Shown: positions 1 to 8,930, numbered from the stretch's first letter. The stretch is DNA of 64,000 bases from Streptomyces rishiriensis (GCF_030815485.1 NZ_JAUSWV010000002.1:4526001-4590000); one strand, 5' to 3'. The notes: a model not told the origin generated them from the letters alone. Translations and numbers: made by a program.

Positions 1-479
1 CCCAGGAACGACCGGGTGATCGCGACGACCTGCCGCTGGCCGCCGGACAGGGTGGCGAGCGGCACGCGCACGTCCGGGATGCGGATGGACAGGGTCTTGA
101 GCAGTTCGCGGGTGCGGCGTTCCATCTCCACCTCGTCGAGGATGCCGAGCCGGTGGATCTCCCGGCCGAGGAAGAGGTTGGCGACGACGTCGAGGTTGCC
201 GCACATCGCGAGGTCCTGGTAGACGGTCGCGATCCCCAGCATCTGGGCGTCCTGCGGACGCCTGATCTGGACGGCACTGCCCTGCCACTCGATGACGCCC
301 CGGTCGGCTGGGCCGACCCCCGAGATCACCTTGACCAGGGTGGACTTACCGGCGGCGTTGTCGCCCATGAGAGCGACCACCTCCCCGGCCCTGATCTCCA
401 GCTCGACGTCCGCCAGTGCCTGGACGGCGGCGAACCGCTTGGAGACACCGCGCAACGCGAGCAAGGGCTGAGCCGCCAC
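1..479 (-). CDS. Sugar ABC transporter ATP-binding protein (3' end outside window)
   Basis: This is the N-terminal ~159 residues of an ABC ATPase of the ribose/xylose importer class; the rest lies beyond base 1. Seen directly: Walker A as GDNAAGKST (the class usually has GDNGAGKST), a Q-loop region ATVYQDLAM, and the signature LSGGQRQ. The GTG start at 479 follows a good ribosome site (GGAGGTGA). The gene begins 34 bp after the stop of a XylF-like binding protein, so the two form an import operon in which this subunit would energise sugar uptake at the membrane. Because the partner binding protein is internally deleted, whether the system still works is uncertain. The family is clear; the substrate (xylose-like) is inferred from the binding protein. 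Confidence 0.9.
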   Translation of the reverse strand, partial: MAAQPLLALRGVSKRFAAVQALADVELEIRAGEVVALMGDNAAGKSTLVKVISGVGPADRGVIEWQGSAVQIRRPQDAQMLGIATVYQDLAMCGNLDVVANLFLGREIHRLGILDEVEMERRTRELLKTLSIRIPDVRVPLATLSGGQRQVVAITRSFL

Positions 480-513
480 GGGGTCACCTCCTTCCGCCTT
501 CGGGGAAGACGCG

Positions 514-1206
514 TCACGTGAGTCCGGCCTTGTCGCGGGCGGACCTGAGCTCGGGGGTGCATAGCTGGTCGACGGTGTACATACCGTCCTTGACCACAGT
601 GTCCTTGATAGTGCCGACGGTCACCGGGACGGACGGGAGCAGGACCGCCGGGACGTCCTCGGTCGTGGCGCCGTTCGTCATGACGATCCTGTCGCCGCGG
701 GCCTCGGCGGCCATGGCCTTCAGGAGCGCCTCGCCCTGGAGCCTGCCGACCGTCGCGCCGTCGAAGGTCACGTGTCCGGAGATCGGGCCCTGGGCGAGCC
801 GGTCGTAGGCGGCGGCCGGGATACCGGCCCGGTGCGCGGCCTCGACCGACGGGCGCAGCAGCTGGGGGTCGACGGCGGCGAGGATCGGTACGTCCACCTG
901 TCGGGTGATCATGGACTCGATCTGCTGCCGCTGGACGGCCGGGTCGGACGTGGCGGCGACGGTCGGCGCCGGGCGGTCCGGGCAGAGCCGCTTCAGCTGC
1001 CGCTGGAGCAGGGGCTTGTCGAACTGTCCGAAGCGTGAGGCCCCGCCGCCCGGGAGCAGCACCCCCACGGTGAGACTGCCGTCACCGTCGCCGTCCCCCT
1101 CGCTTCCGCCGCAGGCCCTGGCCAGGAGGGGACCGGCGGCGACCGCCAGGGACGCGCGGGTGCGGGACCTGCGTTTCACGGCCGGACGGCCGGCACCGAG
1201 ACCCAT
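514..1206 (-). pseudogene. XylF-like sugar-binding lipoprotein with a large internal deletion
   Basis: Residues 1-~170 match the first lobe of a periplasmic-binding-protein-type sugar receptor: a poor lipobox-like ARACGG, a TVGVLLPGG strand and the hinge text AAYDRLAQGPISGHVTFD. The intact paralogue at 52555-53664 aligns closely, for example IAYDRLAQGPIDGYVSFD and KIVMVNGSPTD against RIVMTNGATTE. Immediately after that point the sequence jumps to the C-terminal tail (VPVTVGTIKDTVVKDGMYTVDQLC against VTVVALTKDNLKSTIIADGIYKVSEIC). About 140 residues, most of the second lobe, are missing, giving 230 instead of ~365 residues. The frame stays open, so it may still be translated, but such a protein should not close on a ligand. 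It lies upstream of the ABC ATPase in the same operon. Confidence 0.75.
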
Positions 1207-1278
1207 CTTCGGTTCCTTAGGGCATTTGTCCGCGATTGCCCCGAATCAGGCACTGATGCCAAGCGTAGCCAAGGCGCT

Positions 1279-1746
1279 CTAGTCGGCGCGTCCGGCGGTC
1301 CAGGTGATGCGTGGGGGCTCGACGCGTGCGCAGAGGGGCCCGCCCTGCGCGTCGGTGAGACCGAGGCGTCCGACCAGCAGTCCGCCCCGGGCGGCGGCGT
1401 CGAGCACGTCGGCCGGGACGGCGTCGAGCATGAGCTTGGCGCGGCGGAACATCGTGAAGACGCCCGATCCGTCGACCGTTCCCCACGACAGGTAGACGAA
1501 CCGCCGGCCCAGACGGTCCTGGACGTAGGGCCCCCTGACCTCGATGCCGTTCGGGGAGGCGCTCGTGGTGCAGTCCAGGGTCCAGGTCGCGGACGGCGCG
1601 TCGCCGGGCTGCGGCTCGAGCAGCTCGGCCGGACGGTCGCGGCGCTGCACGGCGACGTGCAGGTTGCCGTACGCGGGGACCCTGCCGTCGGCGGAGGCCG
1701 GTCGGGTGAGGCCGGGCAGGTCGACGGCGTCGATGCGGATGCGCAT
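1279..1746 (-). CDS. DUF5990-like conserved protein
   Basis: A soluble protein of about 155 residues from the ATG at 1746 (MRIRIDAVDLPG); in-frame ATGs slightly upstream are possible. The text HVAVQRRDRPAELL, GDAPSATWTLDC, RGPYVQ, RFVYLSWGTVD and FTMFRRAKLML is what I recall of the DUF5990 family, common in actinobacteria and of unknown function. There is no signal peptide, membrane segment or known catalytic motif. It is transcribed away from the deacetylase at 1881 and ends about 70 bp before the start of the damaged binding protein, on the same strand. The assignment is from memory of the family pattern. Confidence 0.7.
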   Translation of the reverse strand: MRIRIDAVDLPGLTRPASADGRVPAYGNLHVAVQRRDRPAELLEPQPGDAPSATWTLDCTTSASPNGIEVRGPYVQDRLGRRFVYLSWGTVDGSGVFTMFRRAKLMLDAVPADVLDAAARGGLLVGRLGLTDAQGGPLCARVEPPRITWTAGRAD

Positions 1747-1880
1747 ACCGGCCATCATCCCGTGTCCGCCCGCGCCGGGGAGACGCGGCACCTGGTCCGC
1801 TCCGGAGCGGAACCTCGGACGTCCGTTCGACATCAAGCAGTGGGCGGGCCGAGGCGTACGGATGACATGGGGTGCACGCG

Positions 1881-2747
1881 ATGGACAGGCGGATCAGGGG
1901 AGCGGCGCTGGCCTGCGTCCTTCTCGTGACGGGTGTCGCGACGGGCTGCGCGACCGAGCCCCCGGCGGAGTCCCGCCGCCCCACCGCCCCGTCCCGCTCC
2001 GTGGCGCCCACCGGGTCGCCCACCGGGTCACCCGGCGGCGAGGCGGGCGCGCGGGCGGGCGTCGAGGCGGCATACGCCAAGTGGGGCCTCGAACCGCTGG
2101 CCGCGGCGCCCGCCCCGCCCGACGCCAAGCCGGTCGGGCTGCCGGCCGCCGCCGGCCCGGTGCCGGTGATCAGCGAGATACCCACCCAGGAGAAGATCGT
2201 CTTTCTCACCTTCGACGACGGCGCGGAGAAGGACCCGGAGTTCCTGACGATGATGCGGGAACTGAAGATCCCCTTCACGATGTTCCTGACGGACTCCGCC
2301 ATCAGCGCGGACTACGGCTACTTCGGCAGGCTCCAGGCTCTCGGCGACGGCGTCCAGAACCACACGCTGACCCACCCGAACCTGCGCACCCTGGGCGCGG
2401 CCGCGCAGAAACGCGAGATCTGCGGCCAGCAGACCAAGCTGAAGGATCGATACGGCACCGCGCCCCGGCTGTTCCGGCCGCCCTACGGCAACTGGAACGA
2501 GGACACCCGGGCCGCCGCCGCGTCCTGCGGCATCGAGGCGATCGTCCTGTGGCGCGAGTCCATGCAGATCAAGAACATGCAGTACCAGCGCGGCGACAAG
2601 CAGCTCCACCCGGGCGACATCGTGCTGGCCCACTTCCGTGGACCGTCCGAGCTCAAGGGCACGACCATGACCGAGATGACGGCGAACATGCTGCGGCACA
2701 TCCAGGAACAGGGTTTCACGGTCGCCCGCCTCGAGGACTACCTCTAG
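1881..2747 (+). CDS. Polysaccharide deacetylase lipoprotein (NodB domain)
   Basis: Exported lipoprotein of 288 residues: a basic start, a hydrophobic stretch and the lipobox GVATGC put the lipidated Cys at residue 23. A Pro/Ala/Ser/Gly linker leads to a carbohydrate esterase 4 (NodB) domain from about residue 95. All family motifs are visible: TFDDG (~109), the metal motif NHTLTHPN (~159), RPPYGNW (~197) and the late H of LAHFRG. The family removes N- or O-acetyl groups from peptidoglycan, chitin or other polysaccharides, and this copy would act outside the membrane. I chose the ATG at 1881; a GTG at 1872 is in frame. No operon partner is evident. Confidence 0.92.
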   Translation: MDRRIRGAALACVLLVTGVATGCATEPPAESRRPTAPSRSVAPTGSPTGSPGGEAGARAGVEAAYAKWGLEPLAAAPAPPDAKPVGLPAAAGPVPVISEIPTQEKIVFLTFDDGAEKDPEFLTMMRELKIPFTMFLTDSAISADYGYFGRLQALGDGVQNHTLTHPNLRTLGAAAQKREICGQQTKLKDRYGTAPRLFRPPYGNWNEDTRAAAASCGIEAIVLWRESMQIKNMQYQRGDKQLHPGDIVLAHFRGPSELKGTTMTEMTANMLRHIQEQGFTVARLEDYL

Positions 2748-3183
2748 GCCGTCCGCCCCCGCTTCGCGTCCGCCGACCGGCTCCCCGCGCCGACCGCCTC
2801 CGGATGCCGCGGGGCGGCCGCGACCCGCCGGTCCACGCCGTCCGCCGCTCACCGACGCCGACCGTTACCCACTTTCGAGTGACGGCCCGTCTTCCGGTGG
2901 GGTGGCGTGACATGGCGTCCGGGCGGCACAGGTCAGCTCCCGTAAGAGGGTGTCGGCTGTCGGGACGTCAACTTCGCGACACGTTCACTTACATGGACGT
3001 TGCAGCCGAGAGTCACAGAGATATGGACAACACGTAACACACGCCACGTTTCCCACCCATCTTCCGCACCCCGTGGACAGAGTGTGTGTGCGGCCAGCCG
3101 ACCGCACCCGCACATCGCATCGACTTCCACGGCGTCCTCGAAGGCCGCAGTGGAAAGGTGCCCGCACATCCCAGGGGAACTCT
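2748..3183. other. Intergenic stretch without a recognised gene
   Basis: These 436 bp separate the deacetylase from the lamin-tail protein. The part from about 2960 to 3060 is unusually A/T-rich for this genome (for example around TTCACTTACATGGACG) and probably carries the promoter of the downstream gene. I see no tRNA, no riboswitch I recognise and no convincing ORF; the open frame running through it in phase with the downstream gene has no ribosome site. Confidence 0.5.
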
Positions 3184-3693
3184 TTGTCCACTTCCGCTTC
3201 TGTCACCGCCCGTCGCCTGACCGCCGCCGCCCTCACGGCCGGCGCCGTGGTCGGCGCCATGGCACTGCCGGCCTCCGCGTCCGACCACGCTCGTCCCGAC
3301 CGCCCCGAGGTGCGGATCAGCGCCGTCCAGTACGACGCCCCCGGACGTGACGACCGCTCCCGGAGCTCGCTGAACAGGGAGTGGGTGGAACTCACCAACA
3401 CCACGCGCCACACGATCAACCTCGACGGCTGGACCCTCGAGAACGAGGACGGCCGCGCCTACACCTTCGACCACTACCGCCTGGAGGGCCGCGCCACCGT
3501 CCGGATCCACACCGGTGAGGGCCGCGACACCCGCGGGGACCTCTTCCAGGACCGCCACAAGGAGGTGTGGGACAACCGCTCCGACACCGCCACCCTGCGC
3601 AACGACCACGGCCGCTTCGTCGACGACGAGTCCTGGGGCCGCAACCGTCACCACGGCGGCAACCACGGCGGCAATCACGGCAACCGCCACTGA
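3184..3693 (+). CDS. Secreted lamin-tail-domain (LTD) protein
   Basis: 169-residue exported protein. The TTG at 3184 is chosen because it follows AGGGGA and immediately opens a typical signal peptide (basic residues, then a hydrophobic Ala/Gly/Val stretch ending ALPASAS). The mature part reads EVRISAVQYDAPG, EWVELTNTT, INLDGWTLENEDG, TVRIHTGEG and VWDNRSDTATLRNDHG. This is the lamin-tail-domain pattern, an Ig-like fold often found in extracellular nucleases and surface proteins of actinobacteria. The C-terminus is a short His/Gly/Asn repeat (HGGNHGGNHGNRH). No enzyme domain is attached, so it may be a stand-alone binding or structural protein. Confidence 0.85.
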   Translation: MSTSASVTARRLTAAALTAGAVVGAMALPASASDHARPDRPEVRISAVQYDAPGRDDRSRSSLNREWVELTNTTRHTINLDGWTLENEDGRAYTFDHYRLEGRATVRIHTGEGRDTRGDLFQDRHKEVWDNRSDTATLRNDHGRFVDDESWGRNRHHGGNHGGNHGNRH

Positions 3694-3752
3694 CCGACCC
3701 CGAACCGGTGAGCCGATGAACACCTGACTCGGCACACCGGCGCGCAACAGGC

Positions 3753-3785
3753 GGCGCGCCTGGCCCTCCAGGGCACGGGCGCGCC
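3753..3785 (+). terminator. Hairpin between the LTD gene and the convergent oxidoreductase
   Basis: An 8-bp GGCGCGCC arm recurs as its own complement around an inner partial stem. It lies 60 bp after the LTD stop and 69 bp before the end of the convergent gene, so it could end transcription both ways. No T-run follows. Confidence 0.4.
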
Positions 3786-3853
3786 GCTCGTATGTGTGGC
3801 CGTCCGGGCCACGGGGCCGCCGGACGCGCGGGCGGAGCCGAGGAGGACGCCCC

Positions 3854-5386
3854 CTACTCCGGAAGGTCCCGCTTCTCCAGCGGCTGGACCGCCGGGCCTT
3901 GCAGGACCTGTCCGTCCGGGGCGAAGCGCGAGCCGTGGCAGGGGCACTCCCAGGCCTGCTCGCCCTGGTTGAAGGCCACGATGCAGCCGAGGTGGGTGCA
4001 GCGCGCCGAGACCGCCTGGAGGGAACCGTCCTCGTCCCGGTGGACGGCGTACTGCCGTCCGCCCAGGCGCAGTACGGCGCCGTGACCCGGGGGGATGTCG
4101 TCCGGCGCGGGGGCCGTCACCGACGGCAGCCGGTCGCCGACGAAGTGCCGGGCCACCTGGGCCTGGTGCTTCAGGAAGGTGGCTCCCTCGCGGACCACGG
4201 ACGTCAGCCGGCGCGGATCGTAGAGGCCGCTCCACTCGGCCTCGCGGCCGTTGACCAGGTCGCTGAGGAGACGGCCCGCCATGATGCCGCCACTCATGCC
4301 CCAGCCGCCGAAGCCGGTGGCCACATAGGTGTGCCGGCTGCCGTGGTGGAGGGGTCCGACGAGAGGTACCGAGTCGGTCGAGTCGTTGTCCTGGGTGGCC
4401 CAGCGGTGGGTGAAGGTGAGCCCGCTGAAGTGGTCGTCGGCCCAGGCGGTCAGCCGGGCGAACCCCTCCTCGGCGTCGGCGGTGCCGGGAGTGAAGTGTT
4501 CCCCGGTGACGATCAGCAGGCGCTCACCGTCGCGGTACGGAGCGGTGCGCACGGAACGGGTGGACCGCTCCGGCGTGATGTACATGTCGCGCGGGGCGCG
4601 GTCCTCGTCGATGGCCGCCGCGACGACGAGTTCTCTGCGCGGACTGAGCCGGGTGAACAGCAGGGCCCGGTCGAACACCGGGTAGTGCGTGGCGACCACG
4701 ACCTCGCGGGCACGGATCGACACACCGGTTTCGGTGCGCAGGACGCACGGTTCGCCCTCGGTGAGCCCGACGACCCGTGTCCCCTCGTACACCGTGCCGC
4801 CCCGCCGGACCAGGTCCTCGGTGAGCGCCAGCAGGTACTTGCGGGGGTGGAACTGCGCCTGTCCGCTCACCCGGACCGCGCCGGCGACCGCGAAGGGCAG
4901 CTCGGTCTCGGTCACGAACTCGGCCGGAAGCCCCGCCTCGCGTGCGGCCTCGGCCTCCGCCCGCAACTCCGCGACGTGCCGCGGGTCCTCGGCGTAGGTG
5001 AAGGCCGCCGCCTCCTCCCATGCGCAGTCGATGCCGAGTTCGCCGACGATGTCGGCGGCGTGCCGGATCGCCTCACTCTGCGAGCGCGCGTACAGGGCGG
5101 CGCCCTCCGGGCCGCGGGTGCGCCGCAGATGGTCGTAGATCAGGGTGTGCTGGGCGGTCAGCTTGGCCGTCGTGTGGCCGGTGACCCCGGCGGCGATCCG
5201 GTCCGCCTCCAGCACGGCCACCTCACGTCCCTGCCGGACCAGCTCCCAGGCCGTGCTGAGCCCGGCGATGCCGCCGCCGACCACGGCGACGTCGACGGTG
5301 AGGTCACCGGAGGGCGGGGGTGCGGCGGCGCCGGGGGGCGCGGTCTCCAGCCAGTAGGAGCCGTGGGTTCCTGTCTCGGCGTTCAT
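3854..5386 (-). CDS. FAD-dependent oxidoreductase with C-terminal Rieske domain
   Basis: 510 residues. The N-terminal part is a DAO-type FAD fold (VVGGGIAGLSTAWEL at ~35-50, then the acidic end of strand 2 in AVLEADRIAAGVTG, and ATGFGGWGMSGG near 345). The C-terminal ~100 residues form a Rieske [2Fe-2S] domain with both ligand pairs visible: CTHLGC (~463) and CPCHGS (~481). This fusion is a known family usually annotated as FAD-dependent oxidoreductase with Rieske domain; the substrate is unknown. It is divergent from the SRPBCC gene at 5514. The protein appears complete and cytosolic. Confidence 0.93.
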   Translation of the reverse strand: MNAETGTHGSYWLETAPPGAAAPPPSGDLTVDVAVVGGGIAGLSTAWELVRQGREVAVLEADRIAAGVTGHTTAKLTAQHTLIYDHLRRTRGPEGAALYARSQSEAIRHAADIVGELGIDCAWEEAAAFTYAEDPRHVAELRAEAEAAREAGLPAEFVTETELPFAVAGAVRVSGQAQFHPRKYLLALTEDLVRRGGTVYEGTRVVGLTEGEPCVLRTETGVSIRAREVVVATHYPVFDRALLFTRLSPRRELVVAAAIDEDRAPRDMYITPERSTRSVRTAPYRDGERLLIVTGEHFTPGTADAEEGFARLTAWADDHFSGLTFTHRWATQDNDSTDSVPLVGPLHHGSRHTYVATGFGGWGMSGGIMAGRLLSDLVNGREAEWSGLYDPRRLTSVVREGATFLKHQAQVARHFVGDRLPSVTAPAPDDIPPGHGAVLRLGGRQYAVHRDEDGSLQAVSARCTHLGCIVAFNQGEQAWECPCHGSRFAPDGQVLQGPAVQPLEKRDLPE

Positions 5387-5513
5387 GGCGGCCGAGTGCC
5401 CGCCGGACGCCGGGATACGCCGCGATACGCCCTCATATGTTGGTCTTCATTCCTGCGCACCGGGTACCCGGCCGTCTGCCGAACGGAACGACCGACAGCG
5501 AGGAGGAGGAACG

Positions 5514-5990
5514 ATGAGCACGGTGAAGGAAGCGGTGGACGTCGAGGTCCCCGTCCACACGGCCTACAACCAGTGGACGCAGTTCGAGGAGTTCCCGAAC
5601 TTCATGGAGGGCGTCGAGGAGGTGCGCCAGCTCGACGAGCGGCACAACCACTGGACCACCAAGATCGGCGGGGTGCGGCGGGAGTTCGACACCGAGATCG
5701 TCGACCAGCTGCCGGACGACCGGATCACCTGGCGGGTCGTCGACGGCGAGTCACGGCAGCGGGGGTCGGTCCGGTTCGAGCGCCTGGACGACAGCCACAC
5801 CCGGGTGGAGCTCACCATGGACGTCGAGCCCACCGGCATGGCCGAGAAGGGTGCGGACATGCTCGGCATGATCGACCGCCGGGTCAAGGGTGACCTGCAC
5901 CGCTTCAAGGACTACATCGAGCAGCGCGGCGGCGAGACGGGCGCCTGGCGGGGCCGCATCCGGCCCGGCGATCCCGGTTCGACCCTCTGA
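5514..5990 (+). CDS. SRPBCC-family cyclase/dehydrase-like protein
   Basis: 158 residues from the ATG at 5514, directly after the strong ribosome site GAGGAGGAGGAACG. The sequence (VDVEVPVHTAYNQWTQFEEFPNFMEGVEEV, then RITWRVVDGE and a C-terminal helix KGDLHRFKDYIEQRG) is the START/SRPBCC polyketide_cyc pattern found in small stress-induced Streptomyces proteins. Such proteins bind hydrophobic ligands in a helix-grip cavity; no catalytic function can be assigned. It is divergent from the FAD/Rieske gene with 127 bp between the starts. Confidence 0.88.
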   Translation: MSTVKEAVDVEVPVHTAYNQWTQFEEFPNFMEGVEEVRQLDERHNHWTTKIGGVRREFDTEIVDQLPDDRITWRVVDGESRQRGSVRFERLDDSHTRVELTMDVEPTGMAEKGADMLGMIDRRVKGDLHRFKDYIEQRGGETGAWRGRIRPGDPGSTL

Positions 5991-6161
5991 TCGGCATCCC
6001 GCCCCGCGGATCCTCGGACCGTGACACCGTGCCGGGTCGCCCGGGTCCCTCGGGTCGCCCGGCAGTCACTCGGGTCGCCCGGGTCGCTCGCGTTTGAAGG
6101 TCGACGAGGGAGATCGTGATCGGCAGGTGCGTCTCGTCCCAGATGTGGCACTCGCTGTCCC

Positions 6162-7343
6162 ATGGAGTGGACACATGGGGCGACCTGGGCGGCCCGGGCC
6201 GTCCGCCGCTGGACCGGGTCCGCCGTCGCCGCGGTGCGGCGGGCGGTGCGGAGCCCGGGCCGGGAGCGGGACCTGGCGGTGCAGGCGGGCAAGGCGGCGC
6301 TGGCCGCATGGCTGGCGTGGGCGGTGGTGGGCTGGTGGCTCGACGCCCCGATGGCGTTCGTGGCGCCGTGGGTCGCGGTCGTGCTGGTGGAGTCGACGGT
6401 GTATCGGTCCGTGGCGCACGGGCTCCAGCAGCTCGCGGCGATCGGGGTGGGCACGGTGGTGGCGACGGCCGTGTCGCTGGCGCTGGGCAGCACCATGGCC
6501 GCCATGGCCCTGGTCCTTCCGGCGGTGCTGCTGCTCGGCCAGTGGCGGCGCCTGGGAAGCCAGGGCGTCTACGCCGCCACCGGCGCCCTCTTCGTGCTGA
6601 CCGGTGGCCAGGTGAGCGTCGCCCTTTCGGCCGCGCGGATCACGGAGGCCGCCTTCGGCGCGGTGGTCGGGGTGGCGGTCAACGTGCTCATCAGGCCGCC
6701 GGTCTACCTGCGTGACGCCCGCGCCGCACTGGAGGACGCGGCCCGTGAGGCGCGGGAGATCCTGGACGCGGTGGCCGACGGGCTGGCCGACGGCGAGTGG
6801 GACGGGCAGGCGGCCGGGAGCCGCCACGAGCGGGCCCTGCGGCTGGGGCGGCTGGTCGACCAGGCGCGGTCGGCGATCGGCTGGAGCCGGGAGAGCATGC
6901 GCGGCAACCCGCGGGGGCGTCGCACCCGGCTCCTCTCCCCGCGTGAGAAGGCCTACGACGACGCCCTGATCGTGCTCGACCAGGTCGCCGTCCACACCGT
7001 GGGAGTCACCCGGACCGTGTGGGAGATCGCGGAGCGCGGGGAGGAGGCCCGGCCGCCGGCGGGCATCACCCGCGCCTACGCGGACTTCCTGCGCCACACG
7101 GCGCGTGCCGTCCGGCTCTACGCACGGACCCGGTTCGCCCCGGGCGACCCCGGCGGAACCGGCGAACCGGGCGATCGTGCGGCGGAGCAACTGCGCGAAG
7201 CGGTCGCGGAACTCCACCGCACCCTCGAGGAGTTCCGTCGGCGGCTGCCGGGAGCCGTGCCCGACGACCCGGACGCACTGGTGACGTACGGAACGCTGCT
7301 GGCCCAGGCGCACCGCCTGGCCGACCAGCTCGTCCGGGACTGA
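6162..7343 (+). CDS. FUSC/aromatic acid exporter-like membrane protein
   Basis: 393 residues. The N-terminal half has about six hydrophobic segments (for example AALAAWLAWAVVGWWL, TVVATAVSLALG, FGAVVGVAVNVLI) in the arrangement of the FUSC/ArAE family. The C-terminal half is a cytosolic helical domain (ARAALEDAAREAREILDAV and following). The family exports aromatic acids or unknown solutes. The ATG at 6162 precedes a basic N-terminus. In the 171 bp upstream, short CGGGTCGCCC repeats occur at about 6025-6090. Topology is inferred by eye. Confidence 0.85.
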   Translation: MEWTHGATWAARAVRRWTGSAVAAVRRAVRSPGRERDLAVQAGKAALAAWLAWAVVGWWLDAPMAFVAPWVAVVLVESTVYRSVAHGLQQLAAIGVGTVVATAVSLALGSTMAAMALVLPAVLLLGQWRRLGSQGVYAATGALFVLTGGQVSVALSAARITEAAFGAVVGVAVNVLIRPPVYLRDARAALEDAAREAREILDAVADGLADGEWDGQAAGSRHERALRLGRLVDQARSAIGWSRESMRGNPRGRRTRLLSPREKAYDDALIVLDQVAVHTVGVTRTVWEIAERGEEARPPAGITRAYADFLRHTARAVRLYARTRFAPGDPGGTGEPGDRAAEQLREAVAELHRTLEEFRRRLPGAVPDDPDALVTYGTLLAQAHRLADQLVRD

Positions 7344-7400
7344 CACCCCGGGCCGCGCCGGCCCTCCGCGAGGACGGGCACGACCCGGCGGACGTACGAC

Positions 7401-7545
7401 CACGAGGCAGTCGGCTACGGACAGTCGGCCACGAGCAGTTGGCTACGGACAGTCGGCCATGGGCAGTCGGCAACGAGCAGCGGCCATGAGCAGTCCACTC
7501 ACGGCAGTTCACTCACGAGCAGTCCGCTCACGAGCAGTTCGGCCT
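7401..7545. repeat. Degenerate 13-15 bp tandem repeats
   Basis: About ten imperfect units around the core GAGCAGT/GGCAGTCGG (for example CACGAGCAGTTGGCTA, CGGACAGTCGGCC, ATGAGCAGTCCACTC) fill most of the 238 bp between the FUSC gene and the convergent LLM gene. No credible gene lies here. Confidence 0.7.
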
Positions 7546-7581
7546 CGTCGTGGTCGTACGGGGGACGTCGGGTCGTGGCTG

Positions 7582-8538
7582 TCAGCCCCGCAGTGCCGGC
7601 AGCACCTTCGTACGGTAGAAGTCGAAGAAGCCCTGCTGGTCCTTGCCGATCTGGTTGACGTAGACGGTGTCGAACCCCGCGTCGACGAACGCGGACAGCG
7701 CCTCGATGTGCGCGTCGGGATCGTCGCCGCACGGTACGGAGTCCGCGACCTGCTCCTCCGTGACCAGCTCGGACGCCTGCTCGAAATGGCGTGGGGTGGG
7801 CAGGATCTGTGGCAGCTCCCCGGGCAGCTGCTCGTTGGCCCACAGGTGGTGCACCGTGCGGATCGCCTCCTGGCGGTCCGGGCCCCAGCACACCTTCGTC
7901 CCGCCGTACACCGGCTTGGTGCCGCCGCCACCGCGACGGAAGCGTTCGACCAGGGCGGTGTCGGGCATCATCGTGATCAGGCCGTCGCCGATGCGTGCCG
8001 CGACCTCCGCGGCCTGCGGGCCGAAGGCGGAGACATCGATGGGCACCGGCTCGTCGGGCAGCGTGTACAGACGGGCGTTCTCCACCGTGTAGTGCTTGCC
8101 GTAGTGGCTCGTCTGCTCGCCGGTGAACAGCTGACGGATGATCTGCAGCGCCTCCTCCAGCATCTCCAGACGCACCGACGCCTCCGGCCACGGCGTGCCC
8201 AGGATGTGCTCGTTGAGCGCCTCGCCGGTACCTACCCCCAACCGGAAACGGCCGCCCAGCTGGGCCGCGCTGGTGGCGGCCGCCTGGGCGATCACGGCGG
8301 GGTGGGTGCGGACGAGAGGGCAGGTCACCGCGGTTTCGACGGGCAGCGAGACGGCTTGTGACAGGGCGCCGATCACTGTCCACACGAACGGACTCGAGCC
8401 CTGCCGGTCGTTCCACGGGTGATAGTGGTCCGAGATCCAGAGAGAGTCGAAGCCGGCCTGCTCGGCCATCCGGGCCTGTTCGACGAGTTCTGCCGGGCTG
8501 TGCTCCTCGCACGACAGGAAGTATCCGAAGTCGGGCAT
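7582..8538 (-). CDS. LLM-class F420-dependent oxidoreductase
   Basis: 318 residues from the ATG at 8538, which follows GGGAGAGAAG. The text GYFLSCEEHSPAELVEQA, FDSLWISDHYHPW, TCPLVRTHPAVIAQAAATSAAQLGGRFRLGVGTGEALNEH and DVSAFGPQAAEVAARIGDG is characteristic of the luciferase-like TIM-barrel family that uses reduced F420 (G6PD-like/TIGR03557 subgroup, from memory). These enzymes reduce or oxidise small substrates in the cytosol; the substrate here is unknown. Its 3' end faces a repeat tract, and its 5' end is next to another tract (8811-8930). Confidence 0.92.
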   Translation of the reverse strand: MPDFGYFLSCEEHSPAELVEQARMAEQAGFDSLWISDHYHPWNDRQGSSPFVWTVIGALSQAVSLPVETAVTCPLVRTHPAVIAQAAATSAAQLGGRFRLGVGTGEALNEHILGTPWPEASVRLEMLEEALQIIRQLFTGEQTSHYGKHYTVENARLYTLPDEPVPIDVSAFGPQAAEVAARIGDGLITMMPDTALVERFRRGGGGTKPVYGGTKVCWGPDRQEAIRTVHHLWANEQLPGELPQILPTPRHFEQASELVTEEQVADSVPCGDDPDAHIEALSAFVDAGFDTVYVNQIGKDQQGFFDFYRTKVLPALRG

Positions 8539-8810
8539 CTTCTCTCCCAGGTGAAACAGGTGGTCGCGGTTACCGGACGCGCTGCCGAGTACCCGGTGGC
8601 CCGGGGGCTTAACGGGACGCGGGCCGGGCTCGGGCCCGGGCGCTCGGGGGTTCGGGCCAGGCCCGGGGAGAAGGAACGGGCAACCGCCGTGACGCCGCGT
8701 CGGCCCGGCGCCCGCCGCCACCCCAGGCCACCACCGGTCCGGGTCACGGCCCCGACCTCCTCGGCGCAGCGCGCCCTGAACCTGTGGGGCGGGCACCGGC
8801 GTGGCCGGCC

Positions 8811-8930
8811 CTGTGTGTCCCGGCCCTGTGTGTCCCGCGCCTGTGTGGCCGGCTCTTGTGTGTCTCGCGCCTGTGTAACCGGCAGCTATCTGATGGGCAG
8901 CTAGGTGACCGGCACCTGCGTGGTCGGTGT
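8811..8930. repeat. Eight 15-bp tandem repeats overlapping the 3' end of the AraC-type gene
   Basis: Units begin at 8811, 8826, 8841, 8856, 8871, 8886, 8901 and 8916, keeping exactly 15-bp spacing (cores CTGTGTGTCCCGGCC, CTGTGTGGCCGGCTC, CTGTGTAACCGGCAG, CTAGGTGACCGGCAC). The stop codon of the AraC-type gene (complement of CTA at 8901) lies inside the seventh unit, so the repeats span both the last codons of the gene and the spacer. Confidence 0.85.

Noticed and set aside
2950..3183. In-frame upstream extension of the LTD protein from an ATG at 2950
   Set aside because: The extension has no ribosome site, is rich in Arg/His/Pro without family likeness, and would bury the clear signal peptide that begins at the TTG at 3184.
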